Source: Falsiroseomonas sp046052145 (lineage in GTDB: Bacteria; Pseudomonadota; Alphaproteobacteria; Acetobacterales; Acetobacteraceae). From it: a DNA stretch of 64,000 bases. Both the position numbers and the translations under genes were made by a program. The stretch's first letter is position 1; each line of letters begins with the position of its first letter. Positions 24,098 to 32,212 of this stretch are shown piece after piece. The stretch is taken from assembly GCA_046052145.1 (NCBI GenBank), contig JBJOMW010000014.1, positions 1 through 64,000 of the forward strand. The letters run 5' to 3'. The notes under the pieces are model-generated. The model was given only the letters and a program-made list of their open reading frames with translations, did not search any database and was not told where the DNA came from.

Positions 24098-25264
24098 TCA
24101 GTCTTCGCCCCCACCCTGGCGGAAGGGCGAGAGGGTGGCCAGCGTCTCCATCTCCCGCAGCATGGCCGGGCGTTCGCGGTCGAGGAAATCGGCGATTGCC
24201 GCGCGCAGCCCGCCATGCGCGATCCAATGCGCGGAATAGGTTGGCACGGGCAGGTAGCCGCGCTGGATCTTATGCTCGCCCTGCGCGCCAGCCTCGACGC
24301 GGGCCAGCTTGTGCTCGATCGCGAAGTCGATGGCGCGGTAGTAGCAAAGCTCGAAATGCAGGAAGGGCGCATCCACCACCGCGCCCCAGTTCCGGCCATA
24401 GAGCGCATCCCGGCCCAGCAGGTTCAGCGCGCCCGCCACCGGCTCCCCATCCTGTTCGGCGACCATCAGCACGACCTTGTCGCCCAGCGCCTCGCCCAGG
24501 AGCGGCCAGAAGCGCGCGTTGAGATAGGCGCTGCGGCCCCATTTCTTGTCCGTGGTCGCCAGGTAGAAGCGATGGAAGGCGGCCCAGTGCTTGGCCGTGA
24601 TCTCATGCCCGCGCAGCGTCTTCAGCACGAAGCCGGAGGCCTCCGCGTCGCGCCGCTCGCGCTTGATCTGCTTGCGCTTCCGGCTGGCGAGTGCGCCGAG
24701 GAAGTCGTCGAAGCTGCCATAGCCCGTATTGGTCCAATGGAATTGCGTGCCGATGCGCTGCAGCCAGCCCGCCTCGCCTAGCACAGTCCACTCCTCGGCC
24801 GTGCAGAAGGTGACATGCACGGAGGAGAGATCGAGCTGCCCGCAGGCCTGCACCAGACCCTGCGCCAGTGCTTCGACACCGATCCCCGCACCCGGCCGCA
24901 CCAGCAGCCGCGGACCGGGCACGGGGCTGAAGGGGGACGCGACCTGCAGCTTCGGATAGTAGCGCCCGCCGGCGCGCTCGAAGGCATCGGCCCAGCCATG
25001 GTCGAAGACGTATTCGCCGTAGCTATGCGCCTTCGCATACATCGGCGCGCAGCCCAGCAGCCGCCCGGCGGGATCGCGCAGCGCGGCATGCTGCGCCAGC
25101 CAGCCGCTGCGCCCGCCAATGCTGCCGCTCTCCTCCAGCGCCGCAAGGAAGGCATGGCTGACGAAGGGGTTGTCGTCGCCCGCGCAGGCATTCCATTCGG
25201 CGGCCTGGATCTCGGCGACCGATCGGTGCAGCGTCAGCGACAATTCGGGCGTGCCGTCGGGCAT
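24098..25264 (-). CDS. GNAT/FemAB-like N-acyltransferase (DUF482)
   Basis: The 388-residue protein matches the DUF482 group of FemAB-like double-GNAT proteins: NPFVSHAFLAALEESGS, YVFDHGWADAFERAGGRYYPKLQV, SRKRKQIKRERRDAE, and near the end LARVEAGAQGEHKIQRGYLP. The family is annotated as peptidogalycan-related, but its substrate is not established. ATG 25264 gives the normal N-terminus. It is 42 bases upstream of the EamA gene and 37 bases after RidA. Confidence 0.85.
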   Translation of the reverse strand: MPDGTPELSLTLHRSVAEIQAAEWNACAGDDNPFVSHAFLAALEESGSIGGRSGWLAQHAALRDPAGRLLGCAPMYAKAHSYGEYVFDHGWADAFERAGGRYYPKLQVASPFSPVPGPRLLVRPGAGIGVEALAQGLVQACGQLDLSSVHVTFCTAEEWTVLGEAGWLQRIGTQFHWTNTGYGSFDDFLGALASRKRKQIKRERRDAEASGFVLKTLRGHEITAKHWAAFHRFYLATTDKKWGRSAYLNARFWPLLGEALGDKVVLMVAEQDGEPVAGALNLLGRDALYGRNWGAVVDAPFLHFELCYYRAIDFAIEHKLARVEAGAQGEHKIQRGYLPVPTYSAHWIAHGGLRAAIADFLDRERPAMLREMETLATLSPFRQGGGED

Positions 25265-25301
25265 GGGACCTAGGTTGGGGGCCGGGCGCCCCTTCCAAGC
25301 C

Positions 25302-25769
25302 TCACGCCAGCTCGAACATGCCCTCGACCTCGACCGCCGCATCGCCCGGCAGGGCGGGGACGCCGATGGTGGTGCGCGCATGCCGGCCTTTCTCGCCGAA
25401 CACCGCAACGGCCATGTCGGAGGCGCCGTTCATCACCAGCGCATGCTGGGTGAAGTCGGGGCCGGCAGCGATGAAGCCGCCAAGCCGCACCACGCGCTTC
25501 ACCTGGTCGAGGTCGCCGCCCGTCGCGGCCTTCAGCTGCGCCAGCAGGTTGACGAAGCAGATGCGCGCGGCGTGCTGGCCCTGCTCGATGCTCACGCCTG
25601 CGCCGACCTTCCCGGTCACCGCGATCTTGCCATCCACCAGCGGGATCTGGCCGGAGACGACCACGAGCTTTCCGACAATGTTGTAGCCGATGTAGTTCGC
25701 CAGCGGCGCCGCCACCTGCGGCACCGTGATGCCGAGTTCGGCAAGCTTCGCCTCGATCACGCCGGCCAT
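25302..25769 (-). CDS. RidA/YjgF-family protein
   Basis: The 155-residue protein belongs to the longer RidA branch (COG0251, about 150 residues). Landmarks are YIGYNIVGKLVVVSGQIPL, the central VNLLAQLKAATGGDLDQVKRVVRLGGFI and the C-terminal RTTIGVPALPGDAAVEVEG with the conserved Arg that binds the imine carboxylate. RidA proteins hydrolyse reactive 2-aminoacrylate-type enamines. ATG 25769 matches the family start (MAGVIEAKLAELG). Substrate specificity of this branch is uncertain. Confidence 0.9.
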   Translation of the reverse strand: MAGVIEAKLAELGITVPQVAAPLANYIGYNIVGKLVVVSGQIPLVDGKIAVTGKVGAGVSIEQGQHAARICFVNLLAQLKAATGGDLDQVKRVVRLGGFIAAGPDFTQHALVMNGASDMAVAVFGEKGRHARTTIGVPALPGDAAVEVEGMFELA

Positions 25770-25827
25770 ATCGTGGTCTCCACCCTGGGATTGCAGGGCG
25801 GAGAGTGCGGCAGCGCGGCGCGGATGG

Positions 25828-27354
25828 CTACCCGACCAGGCGCAGCTGGCGCCGCCGCGCGCGAGGCGAGGGGGCTTCCGGCAGGTCGAGCGGCAGCAGC
25901 GGCGCTTGCTCATGTACCGCGCCCACCGTGTCGGGGGCGCATTCGGCCTCGGACGGATCGGCGAGGTCGGTGCGGCCCAGATACTCCCGCGCCAGCTTGC
26001 GGAAGGTCCAGTCGAGCACGCTGGTGGCGCGGCGGATCGCCGGGTCGCCCTCCACCGCGCCGGCCGGGCCAAAGCGCGTATAGGCATAGGCGTCCACATA
26101 GCTCGCGAGCGGCACGCCCTGCGCGAGGCCGATGGAGACGGCCTGCGTCATCGCCTCCATCAGGCTGCGATAGGCGGCGCCTTCCTTGGTCAGCGCGATC
26201 GCGATCTCGACCGGTTGGCCGGCCGCATCTTCGGTGGTGCGCAGCACGACCTTGTGGCCGCCGACGGTCGCGCGCCAGACGGCGCCGGTCGGGCGCGCGG
26301 GCAGGGGCAGGCCGCGCGCCGGGGCGGGCTCGGCGGGCCGGGCCGGGGCGGCCTCGGCCAGCGGGAGCGGCGGGGCCGCGTGCAGATAGGGGGCGACGGC
26401 CTGCGCCATGGCGAGCCATGCGGCGTGCGGCACCGGGGCCAGCAGTGCCTCGGCCCGCGGGCCGGCCCGCAGCGCGGCGCGGGTCGGCACCTCGTTCACC
26501 CAGCCATCGGCGTCATAGAGCAGGCGGGACGCGCCTTGGGAGGGCGCAAGGCCGCCGCTTTCGGCGCCGAGCAGCCGCTCCGCAGCGTCAGGTGCCGCCA
26601 GCGCCACGAGGCCCTGGTGGCGCAGGCCCGGCGATGCCGCGGCGGCATCGAGCGCGGCGCGCGCGGCGGCCGCGAGCCCCGGCACCGGCGTTTCCACGGG
26701 TGGCGTGGGGGCGAGCAGGGCGACGGGTTCCCGCGCGCCAAGCCGTTCGGCGATGCGGCCGCTTTCGGCCTCGGCGGCGCCGCGGGTGAGTGCGGCAATC
26801 GCCGCCCCGACCTGGCGCCCGCCTTGGCTGTCATAGGAAAGGCCAAGCCCGGCCAGCAGGCCGGCGAGATCGGCAAAGCCAAGCGCGAGCCGCGGTGCCT
26901 TCGCCTCGGTCCAGATATCGAGCGCGCGCACGCCGACCGCCACGGCCTCGGCATAGGCGGCGGCATCGAAGCCGCCCTCGGGGTCAAGGAAGGCCGGCAG
27001 GTTCAGCACGAAGCGCGGCGTCTTGGCGTCCCCGCGCCAGACGGGCGCGCCGGGCGCGCCGCGGCGGGCCAGCAGCAGGCCGCGCAGCGCCTCGGCGAAG
27101 GCCATTGCCTCGGCTGCATCGACCAGGATCCCAAGCCGCTGCCCGCGGGTGGCCAGCGGGGCGATCCAGGCCTCGGCGAGGCGCGGCAGCAGGATGGGGC
27201 GGGAGCCAGGGGCAAGGGCGGCGAGGGCCGCGGCCTCCTCCGCCTCCCAGGAGACGGGCAGGGCGACGGCGCGGGGGCGGCTGTCGGGGTCGGGCGCGGC
27301 ACGCACCCGCCACAACTGCACACCGTCCCACAGCGTTCCCGGAAGGCTCGTCAT
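25828..27354 (-). CDS. TSCPD-domain protein, N-terminally truncated B12-dependent ribonucleotide reductase relative
   Basis: The 508-residue product ends with a clear TSCPD domain (about 358-469): ATVGGHKVVLRTTEDAAGQP, KEGAAYRSLMEAMTQAVSIG, RRATSVLDWTFRKLAREYLG, GRTDLA, the C-terminal piece of NrdJ. Residues 113-206 (FVLNLPAFLDPEGGFDAAAY ... ALGFADLAGLLAGLGLSYDS) resemble the last part of the NrdJ catalytic barrel. The usual 700-residue front half with the radical and redox cysteines is missing. The final redox Cys pair is also absent; only one Cys follows the domain. The frame is intact, so it may have a regulatory or structural role. Symbol withheld. Confidence 0.75.
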   Translation of the reverse strand: MTSLPGTLWDGVQLWRVRAAPDPDSRPRAVALPVSWEAEEAAALAALAPGSRPILLPRLAEAWIAPLATRGQRLGILVDAAEAMAFAEALRGLLLARRGAPGAPVWRGDAKTPRFVLNLPAFLDPEGGFDAAAYAEAVAVGVRALDIWTEAKAPRLALGFADLAGLLAGLGLSYDSQGGRQVGAAIAALTRGAAEAESGRIAERLGAREPVALLAPTPPVETPVPGLAAAARAALDAAAASPGLRHQGLVALAAPDAAERLLGAESGGLAPSQGASRLLYDADGWVNEVPTRAALRAGPRAEALLAPVPHAAWLAMAQAVAPYLHAAPPLPLAEAAPARPAEPAPARGLPLPARPTGAVWRATVGGHKVVLRTTEDAAGQPVEIAIALTKEGAAYRSLMEAMTQAVSIGLAQGVPLASYVDAYAYTRFGPAGAVEGDPAIRRATSVLDWTFRKLAREYLGRTDLADPSEAECAPDTVGAVHEQAPLLPLDLPEAPSPRARRRQLRLVG

Positions 27355-27557
27355 GACCTTATCCTGCGGGCGGGGCGCGGGGCGCGCAAGCCGTATCTTG
27401 GGGCTTTCGGGGCAGGGACCCCCAACATCCTGTGGAGAACCTTCGGAACGCGTCGTGCCGCGGAACGGGTTCCACCCGCACGGGGGATTGTGCGAGACTG
27501 CGCTCTCCTGCATCTGCGCATCGCGCCCGCCCTTGGCGGGTGATTGGGGATCGCTGC

Positions 27558-27908
27558 ATGTTCGAGCGCCTGCTCGCCCGCCTGACCGGCCACCAGGTCG
27601 GCACCGACCGCTTCGGCAACCAGTACTGGGAATCCCGCAAGGATTTCCGCGCTTATGGGCGCAAGCGGCGCTGGGTTCTGTATGCCGGGGCCGCCGAGGC
27701 CTCCAAGGTGCCGCCCGAATGGCATGCCTGGCTGCACCACACGACGCATGCGCCGCTGCCTGAGCAGAAGCGCCATGCCTGGCAGGTGGAGCATCGGCCG
27801 AACCCGACCGGCACGCCGGCGGCCTATCGCCCGGACGGGCATGACTACCAGGGCGGACGTCGTCGCCAGACGGCGGGCGACTATGAGGCCTGGACGCCGG
27901 GCTCGTGA
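27558..27908 (+). CDS. NADH:ubiquinone oxidoreductase NDUFA12-type accessory subunit
   Basis: The 116-residue protein has the NDUFA12/B17.2 pattern: GTDRFGNQYWESRK, RRWVLYAG, KVPPEWHAWLHHTTHAPLP and a terminal YEAWTPGS. In alphaproteobacteria this is a supernumerary peripheral-arm subunit of complex I, shared with mitochondria. ATG 27558 follows TTGGGGATCG. It is divergent from the TSCPD gene (203 bp) and leads into mlaD, a neighbourhood common in the class. Confidence 0.93.
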   Translation: MFERLLARLTGHQVGTDRFGNQYWESRKDFRAYGRKRRWVLYAGAAEASKVPPEWHAWLHHTTHAPLPEQKRHAWQVEHRPNPTGTPAAYRPDGHDYQGGRRRQTAGDYEAWTPGS

Positions 27909-27933
27909 TGCGGGCCGGGGGCCGGGGCACGCC

Positions 27934-28437
27934 ATGAAGGGACGTTCGATCGCGGAAGTTGCGGCCGGCGCTGTGGTGCTGCTGGTTGCTGTTGTCTTCG
28001 TCGTCTTCGCCGTGACCAATTCCGGGCGCAGCGGCATGGCCGGGCCGGCGGTGACGCTGACCGCCAAGTTTGACCGCATCGACGGGCTCGCGCCCGGCGC
28101 AGATGTGCGCATCGCTGGCGTTAAGGTGGGTTCGGTGGTGGATCAGCGGATCGATCCGCAGACCTTCCTCGCCGTGCTGACCTTCCGCATCGACGGCAGC
28201 CTCCGCATCCCGGCTGACAGCTCGGCTGAGATCGCGAGCGAAGGCCTGCTCGGCGGGCGCTTCGTCTCCATCGTGCCGGGCGGGGCGGATCGCATTCTCG
28301 CCAATGGTGGGCAGATCACCATCACGCAATCGGCCGTCAGCCTGGAAAGCCTGCTCGGGCGCTTCATCTTCTCCATGACGGAAGGCCAGGGGACACCCCG
28401 CGGCCAGCAGGAGGGCGGCGGCACCCCGCCGCGATGA
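27934..28437 (+). CDS. mlaD: Outer-membrane lipid asymmetry protein MlaD (MCE domain)
   Basis: The 167-residue protein has one N-terminal transmembrane anchor (about 8-28) and a single MCE domain: TLTAKFDRIDGLAPGADVRI, AGVKVGSVVDQRID, IASEGLLGGRFVSIVPGG. MlaD forms the periplasmic hexameric ring of the MlaFEDB phospholipid importer or exporter. The other Mla genes are not in this window; the gene is embedded with NDUFA12 and DUF2155, as often in alphaproteobacteria. It overlaps the next gene by four bases (ATGA). Confidence 0.92.
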   Translation: MKGRSIAEVAAGAVVLLVAVVFVVFAVTNSGRSGMAGPAVTLTAKFDRIDGLAPGADVRIAGVKVGSVVDQRIDPQTFLAVLTFRIDGSLRIPADSSAEIASEGLLGGRFVSIVPGGADRILANGGQITITQSAVSLESLLGRFIFSMTEGQGTPRGQQEGGGTPPR

Positions 28438-28670
28438 GCATCTCGACGCGCGGCGCCCTCGACCCGCCCGAGACCTGGCCTGGCGCGGATGGCGCGCCGC
28501 TATCCTGCCGGGAAAAGCTGAAGGTGCTGGCCGAGAACCACCGCGAGGCGGCGCAGGTGCTGCGCGACGCCTTCGAGGATGCAGTGCTGATGGGCGTGGA
28601 GGAGACGGCGATGCGCCGCATCCTGTCCGAGATGGTCGCGGCCCTCCCCAGCCCGAAGCGGGGCGCATGA
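28434..28670 (+). CDS. Hypothetical protein, 78 residues
   Basis: The short soluble protein has a helical centre (REKLKVLAENHREAAQVLRD, then AFEDAVLMGVEETAMRRILS). No known domain is recognised. ATGA overlaps with mlaD at the front and with the DUF2155 gene at the end argue that it is translated and part of the mlaD-DUF2155 operon. Confidence 0.7.
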   Translation: MSISTRGALDPPETWPGADGAPLSCREKLKVLAENHREAAQVLRDAFEDAVLMGVEETAMRRILSEMVAALPSPKRGA

Positions 28671-29038
28671 GGCGCGTTTCCCTCATCGCCCTGGCCGCGG
28701 CGATGCTTGCCGGCCCTGCCGCCGCCGAGCGCTGGGAGCCGCAGCGCGTGGCGGAGCTGCAGGCGCTCGACAAGGTCAATGCGCGCGTCAGCACGCTGCG
28801 CGTGCCCGTCGGCCAGCCCGCGACCTTCGGCACGCTGACGCTGACGGTGCGCGCCTGCCATGCCCGCCCGGCGGATGAGGTGCCGGATGCGGCGGCCTGG
28901 CTCGAAATCGCCGATAGCCGCCCGCCGGCGAATGGCGCGTCGGTGTTTCGCGGCTGGATGTTCGCCAATGCGCCCGGCGTGAACATGCTGCAGCACCCGG
29001 TTTATGACATCCGCGTGCTGGAGTGCCGCGCCTCGTGA
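28667..29038 (+). CDS. DUF2155-domain secreted protein
   Basis: The 123-residue product has a signal peptide (1-20, cleavage near AAA-ERW). The DUF2155 pattern follows: LQALDKVNARVSTLRVPVGQ, FGTLTLTVRACHARP, VFRGWMFANAPGVN, HPVYDIRVLEC. Two conserved Cys residues probably form a disulphide. The family is periplasmic with unknown function, usually beside accBC, aat and NDUFA12-type genes in alphaproteobacteria, as here. The start overlaps the preceding stop. Confidence 0.88.
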   Translation: MRRVSLIALAAAMLAGPAAAERWEPQRVAELQALDKVNARVSTLRVPVGQPATFGTLTLTVRACHARPADEVPDAAAWLEIADSRPPANGASVFRGWMFANAPGVNMLQHPVYDIRVLECRAS

Positions 29039-29054
29039 TGGGATGGCTGCGTCG

Positions 29055-29453
29055 ATGACCTTCCCCGATGCGATCCGCCGCTGCCTGACCCTCTACGCGA
29101 CCTTCGGCGGTCGCGCGCGGCGGTCGGAATTCTGGTTCTTCTGGCTGTTCAACCTGCTGGCGCATGGCGTGGCGGGGATCCTGGATGCTGCGTTCTTCGG
29201 CATCGCCTCGCCGTTGAATGCCATCGTCTCGCTGCTGCTGCTGGTGCCGAACCTGGCGGTCGGGGTGCGGCGGCTGCACGATGTGGGGCGCAGCGGCTGG
29301 TGGCTGCTGATCGCGCTGGTGCCGCTGCTCGGCATCCTGGTGCTGCTGTTCTGGTCCGTGAGCCGCGGCGAGGACGGGCCGAACCGCTTCGGCGCCGACC
29401 CGCGCGCCGTCCCGCTGGCTGGCCCCGCGCGGCCCTGGCCGGTCGGGCGATAG
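29055..29453 (+). CDS. DUF805 membrane protein
   Basis: The 132-residue inner-membrane protein has about four hydrophobic helices. DUF805 signatures are LYATFGGRARRSEFWFFWLF, VGVRRLHDVGRSGWWLL and the tail SRGEDGPNRFGADPR. Function is unknown. ATG 29055 is preferred by comparison with the family; ATG 29043 would add four residues. Confidence 0.88.
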   Translation: MTFPDAIRRCLTLYATFGGRARRSEFWFFWLFNLLAHGVAGILDAAFFGIASPLNAIVSLLLLVPNLAVGVRRLHDVGRSGWWLLIALVPLLGILVLLFWSVSRGEDGPNRFGADPRAVPLAGPARPWPVGR

Positions 29454-29476
29454 ACGTCTGCCTCAGGCCCCGCCCG

Positions 29477-29520
29477 CTAGACCATGATCGGCGCCGATAG
29501 AAGCGCCGATCATGGTCTAG
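29477..29520. repeat. Perfect 18-bp inverted repeat between convergent genes
   Basis: CTAGACCATGATCGGCGC (29477-29494) is exactly mirrored at 29503-29520 around an eight-base loop. It lies between the DUF805 and aat stops. Without a T-tract it may end both transcripts, but the 18-bp perfection and CTAG ends also suit a mobile repeat. Confidence 0.8.
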
Positions 29521-29541
29521 CCTATTGTTTGGTCGCGTGAT

Positions 29542-30246
29542 TCACGCCTCCGACCGTTCCAGTCTTCGGCGATCACGCTCTAGGCGCAGCGCCCGGATCT
29601 CGGCCTCGATCCGCGCGGGATCGGGGGCATCATGCCAGGCGCAGTTGCGCTCCAGCGCCGCGGCAAGCTGGCGCTTATAGGCTTGGCGCGGCACTTCGTG
29701 GCAGCCGAATTGCGCGAGATGCGCGGTCTGGAACTGCGCGTCGAGCAGCGTGAAGCCGAACATCCGCAGCCGCGCGACGAGATGCACCAGCGCCACCTTC
29801 GACGTATCGGTGGCGCGGCTGAACATGCTCTCGCCGAAGAAGGCGCCGCCGATCGCGACGCCGTAGAGGCCGCCCACCAGCTGCCCCGCTTCCGGCGCGC
29901 CGTCCCAGACTTCGACCGAATGCGCGTGCCCCATGCGATGCAGGGCGCTGAACAGGCCTTCGATGTCGTCGTTGATCCAGGTTTCCTCGCGGCCCTCTGC
30001 GGGTTCGGCGCAGGCCGCGATCACGGCGCCGAAGGCACGGTTCGCGGTGACCTGGAAACTGCCCGAGAGGGTGGTGCGCAGCAGCCGCCGCGGCAGGTGG
30101 AAGCCCTGCAGCGGGATGACGCCGCGCTGTTCGGGATCGAGCCAATAGAGACGTTCACCGCGCCGGCTCTCGGCCATGGGGAACAGCCCCGCGCGATAGG
30201 CGCGGAGCAGCAGGTCGGGCGTGATCTCGAACTGGCGGCGGCTCAC
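29542..30246 (-). CDS. aat: Leucyl/phenylalanyl-tRNA-protein transferase
   Basis: The 234-residue enzyme adds Leu or Phe to the N-terminus of proteins beginning with Arg or Lys, making them ClpS-ClpAP substrates. Diagnostic parts are ITPDLLLRAYRAGLFPMAES, YWLDPEQRGVIPLQGFHLPR, TWINDDIEGLFSALHRMGHA and GGAFFGESMFSRATDTSKVA. A GTG start at 30246 (VSRRQFEITP) gives the normal length; no Met lies nearer. The preceding 144 bp to accC contain a REP-like hairpin. Confidence 0.95.
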   Translation of the reverse strand: MSRRQFEITPDLLLRAYRAGLFPMAESRRGERLYWLDPEQRGVIPLQGFHLPRRLLRTTLSGSFQVTANRAFGAVIAACAEPAEGREETWINDDIEGLFSALHRMGHAHSVEVWDGAPEAGQLVGGLYGVAIGGAFFGESMFSRATDTSKVALVHLVARLRMFGFTLLDAQFQTAHLAQFGCHEVPRQAYKRQLAAALERNCAWHDAPDPARIEAEIRALRLERDRRRLERSEA

Positions 30247-30355
30247 GGGCGGACTATGCGCGCGGGCGGGGCAGGTTGCGAGGGCGGAGGTGTTCAGCGT
30301 GACGCGAGGGGAGGGGTGGAGCGTTGACGGCGCTGCCCCCCTCACCCCGACCCTG

Positions 30356-30372
30356 TCCCCCCTTTGGGGGGA
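30356..30372. repeat. GC hairpin after accC, REP-like
   Basis: TCCCCC-CCTTT-GGGGGGA-type hairpin within a CTCACCCCGACCCTGTCCCC context that recalls the element at 3696-3867. It lies between the accC stop and the aat start and may end the accC transcript. Confidence 0.45.
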
Positions 30373-30390
30373 AAGGGAGAAGGGGGCGCC

Positions 30391-31743
30391 TTACTCCGCG
30401 CGCTCCCGCGCGACGAAGCGCTCCAGCCAGTGGATGGTGTAGTCGCCGGCCTGGAATTCGGGGTCCTCGACGATGCGCTGGTGCAGCGGCAGCGTGGTGC
30501 GGATGCCGCTCACCACCATCTCGTCCAGCGCCCGGCGCAGCCGCGCGATCGCCTCGGCGCGCGTCGTGCCGTGCACGACGAGCTTAGCCACCAGGCTGTC
30601 ATAGTGCGGCGGCACGACGTAGCCGCTGTAGAGCGCGCTATCCACGCGCACGCCAAGCCCGCCGGGGGCGTGGTACATCTCCACCTTGCCCGGGCTCGGC
30701 GCGAAGCTCTCCGGGTCCTCGGCGGTGATGCGGCACTCGATGGCGTGGCCGGAGAAGCGGATCTCCTCCTGCCCATAGCCGAGCGCTTCGCCCGCCGCGA
30801 TGCGGACCTGTTCCTTCACCAGATCCACGCCGCAGACCATCTCCGTCACCGGATGCTCGACCTGCAGGCGGGTGTTCATCTCGATGAAGGCGAACTGCCC
30901 GTCCTGCCAGAGGAACTCCAGCGTGCCGGCGTTGCGATAGCCGAGCTCCTTCAGCGCGCGGGTGACATTGGCGCCGAGCGCATCGCGGGCCGCGGCGTCC
31001 AGCACGGGGCTGCCGGCTTCCTCGACCAGCTTCTGGTGGCGGCGCTGTAGCGAGCAGTCGCGCTCGCCGAAATGCACCACATTGCCATGCGTGTCGGCCA
31101 ACACCTGCAGCTCGATATGCCGCGGGCGGTCGAGATACTTCTCCATGTAGACGCTGTCGTCGCCGAAGGCTGCCTTGGATTCCGTGCGCGCGACGCGCCA
31201 CGCTTCCTCGAGCTCGTCGGCGCTGCGCGCCACCTTCATGCCGCGTCCGCCGCCGCCGGCGGCCGCCTTGATCAGTACCGGGTACATGATCTCATCCGCG
31301 ACCGCGCGCGCCTCGTCGAGGCTGTTCAGCGCGCCGAGCGAGCCGGGCACGAGCGGCACGCCCAGCCGGCGCATCGCATCCTTGGCGGCGATCTTGTCGC
31401 CCATCATGCGGATATGCTCGGGCGAGGGGCCGATGAAGGCCAGCCCATGCGCTTCCACCATCTCGGCGAAGGAGGCGTTCTCGGACAGGAAGCCATAGCC
31501 CGGATGGATCGCATCCGCCCCGGTGATGGCCGCGGCCGAGAGGATCGCCGCCATGTTGAGGTAGCTTTCCCGCGCCGAAGGCGGGCCGATGCAGACGCTT
31601 TCATCCGCCAGCCGCACATGCATCGCCGTGCTGTCGGCGGTGGAATGCACCGCGACGGTCTGGATGCCCATCTCCTGGCAGGCGCGGTGGACGCGGAGCG
31701 CGATCTCGCCCCGGTTCGCGATGAGAACCTTCTTGAAAGGCAC
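30391..31743 (-). CDS. accC: Acetyl-CoA carboxylase biotin carboxylase subunit
   Basis: The 450-residue ATP-grasp enzyme carboxylates biotin on AccB, the first half-reaction of malonyl-CoA synthesis. It has the N-terminal VLIANRGEIALRVHRACQEM, HPGYGFLSENASFAE, the Gly-rich KAAAGGGGRGMKV ATP loop, and the active-site FIEMNTRLQVEHPVTEMV. The length is that of a stand-alone subunit. It starts seven bases after the accB stop. Confidence 0.97.
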   Translation of the reverse strand: MPFKKVLIANRGEIALRVHRACQEMGIQTVAVHSTADSTAMHVRLADESVCIGPPSARESYLNMAAILSAAAITGADAIHPGYGFLSENASFAEMVEAHGLAFIGPSPEHIRMMGDKIAAKDAMRRLGVPLVPGSLGALNSLDEARAVADEIMYPVLIKAAAGGGGRGMKVARSADELEEAWRVARTESKAAFGDDSVYMEKYLDRPRHIELQVLADTHGNVVHFGERDCSLQRRHQKLVEEAGSPVLDAAARDALGANVTRALKELGYRNAGTLEFLWQDGQFAFIEMNTRLQVEHPVTEMVCGVDLVKEQVRIAAGEALGYGQEEIRFSGHAIECRITAEDPESFAPSPGKVEMYHAPGGLGVRVDSALYSGYVVPPHYDSLVAKLVVHGTTRAEAIARLRRALDEMVVSGIRTTLPLHQRIVEDPEFQAGDYTIHWLERFVARERAE

Positions 31744-31750
31744 GGGCGGC

Positions 31751-32212
31751 CTACTCGATCACCAGCAGCGGCTCGCCGTATTCGACGGGCGATCCGCTCT
31801 CGACCAGGATGCGCGTCACGGTACCGGCCTTGGGCGCGCGGATCTGGTTGAAGGTCTTCATCGCTTCGATCAGCAGCACCGTCTGGCCCTGCGTGACGCG
31901 CGCGCCGACGGTGATGAAGGGGGTCGCGCCCGGCTCCGGCGCCAGATAGGCAACGCCCACCATTGGCGAGGTGACGGTGCCCGGATGCGGACCCTCGGCC
32001 TCGGGCGCCGTCGCGGCGGGAAGGGGCGCGGCGGCCACGGCCGCGGGGGCAACCGGCGCAGCGGCAACCTGGGCGACGGCCTGGACGGTGATCTGGCGCG
32101 CCACGCGGATGCGCGAATCGGATTCCACCAGCTCGATTTCGGTCAGGTCCGTCTCGCGCAGGATCTTCGCCAGTTCGCGGATCGCCGCGGGATCGAACGT
32201 CACGCCGCCCAT
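31751..32212 (-). CDS. accB: Biotin carboxyl carrier protein of acetyl-CoA carboxylase
   Basis: The 153-residue protein has an N-terminal helical part (ELAKILRETDLTEIELVE), an Ala/Pro linker and the C-terminal biotinyl domain with the thumb insertion and VLLIEAMKTFNQI, where the Lys of AMK is biotinylated. The ATG at 32212 overlaps the aroQ stop (ATGA), so accB is coupled to aroQ and followed directly by accC. Confidence 0.97.
   Translation of the reverse strand: MGGVTFDPAAIRELAKILRETDLTEIELVESDSRIRVARQITVQAVAQVAAAPVAPAAVAAAPLPAATAPEAEGPHPGTVTSPMVGVAYLAPEPGATPFITVGARVTQGQTVLLIEAMKTFNQIRAPKAGTVTRILVESGSPVEYGEPLLVIE

Noticed and set aside
25726..27543. 605-codon plus-strand frame
   Set aside because: Antisense shadow of the RidA end and the TSCPD gene.
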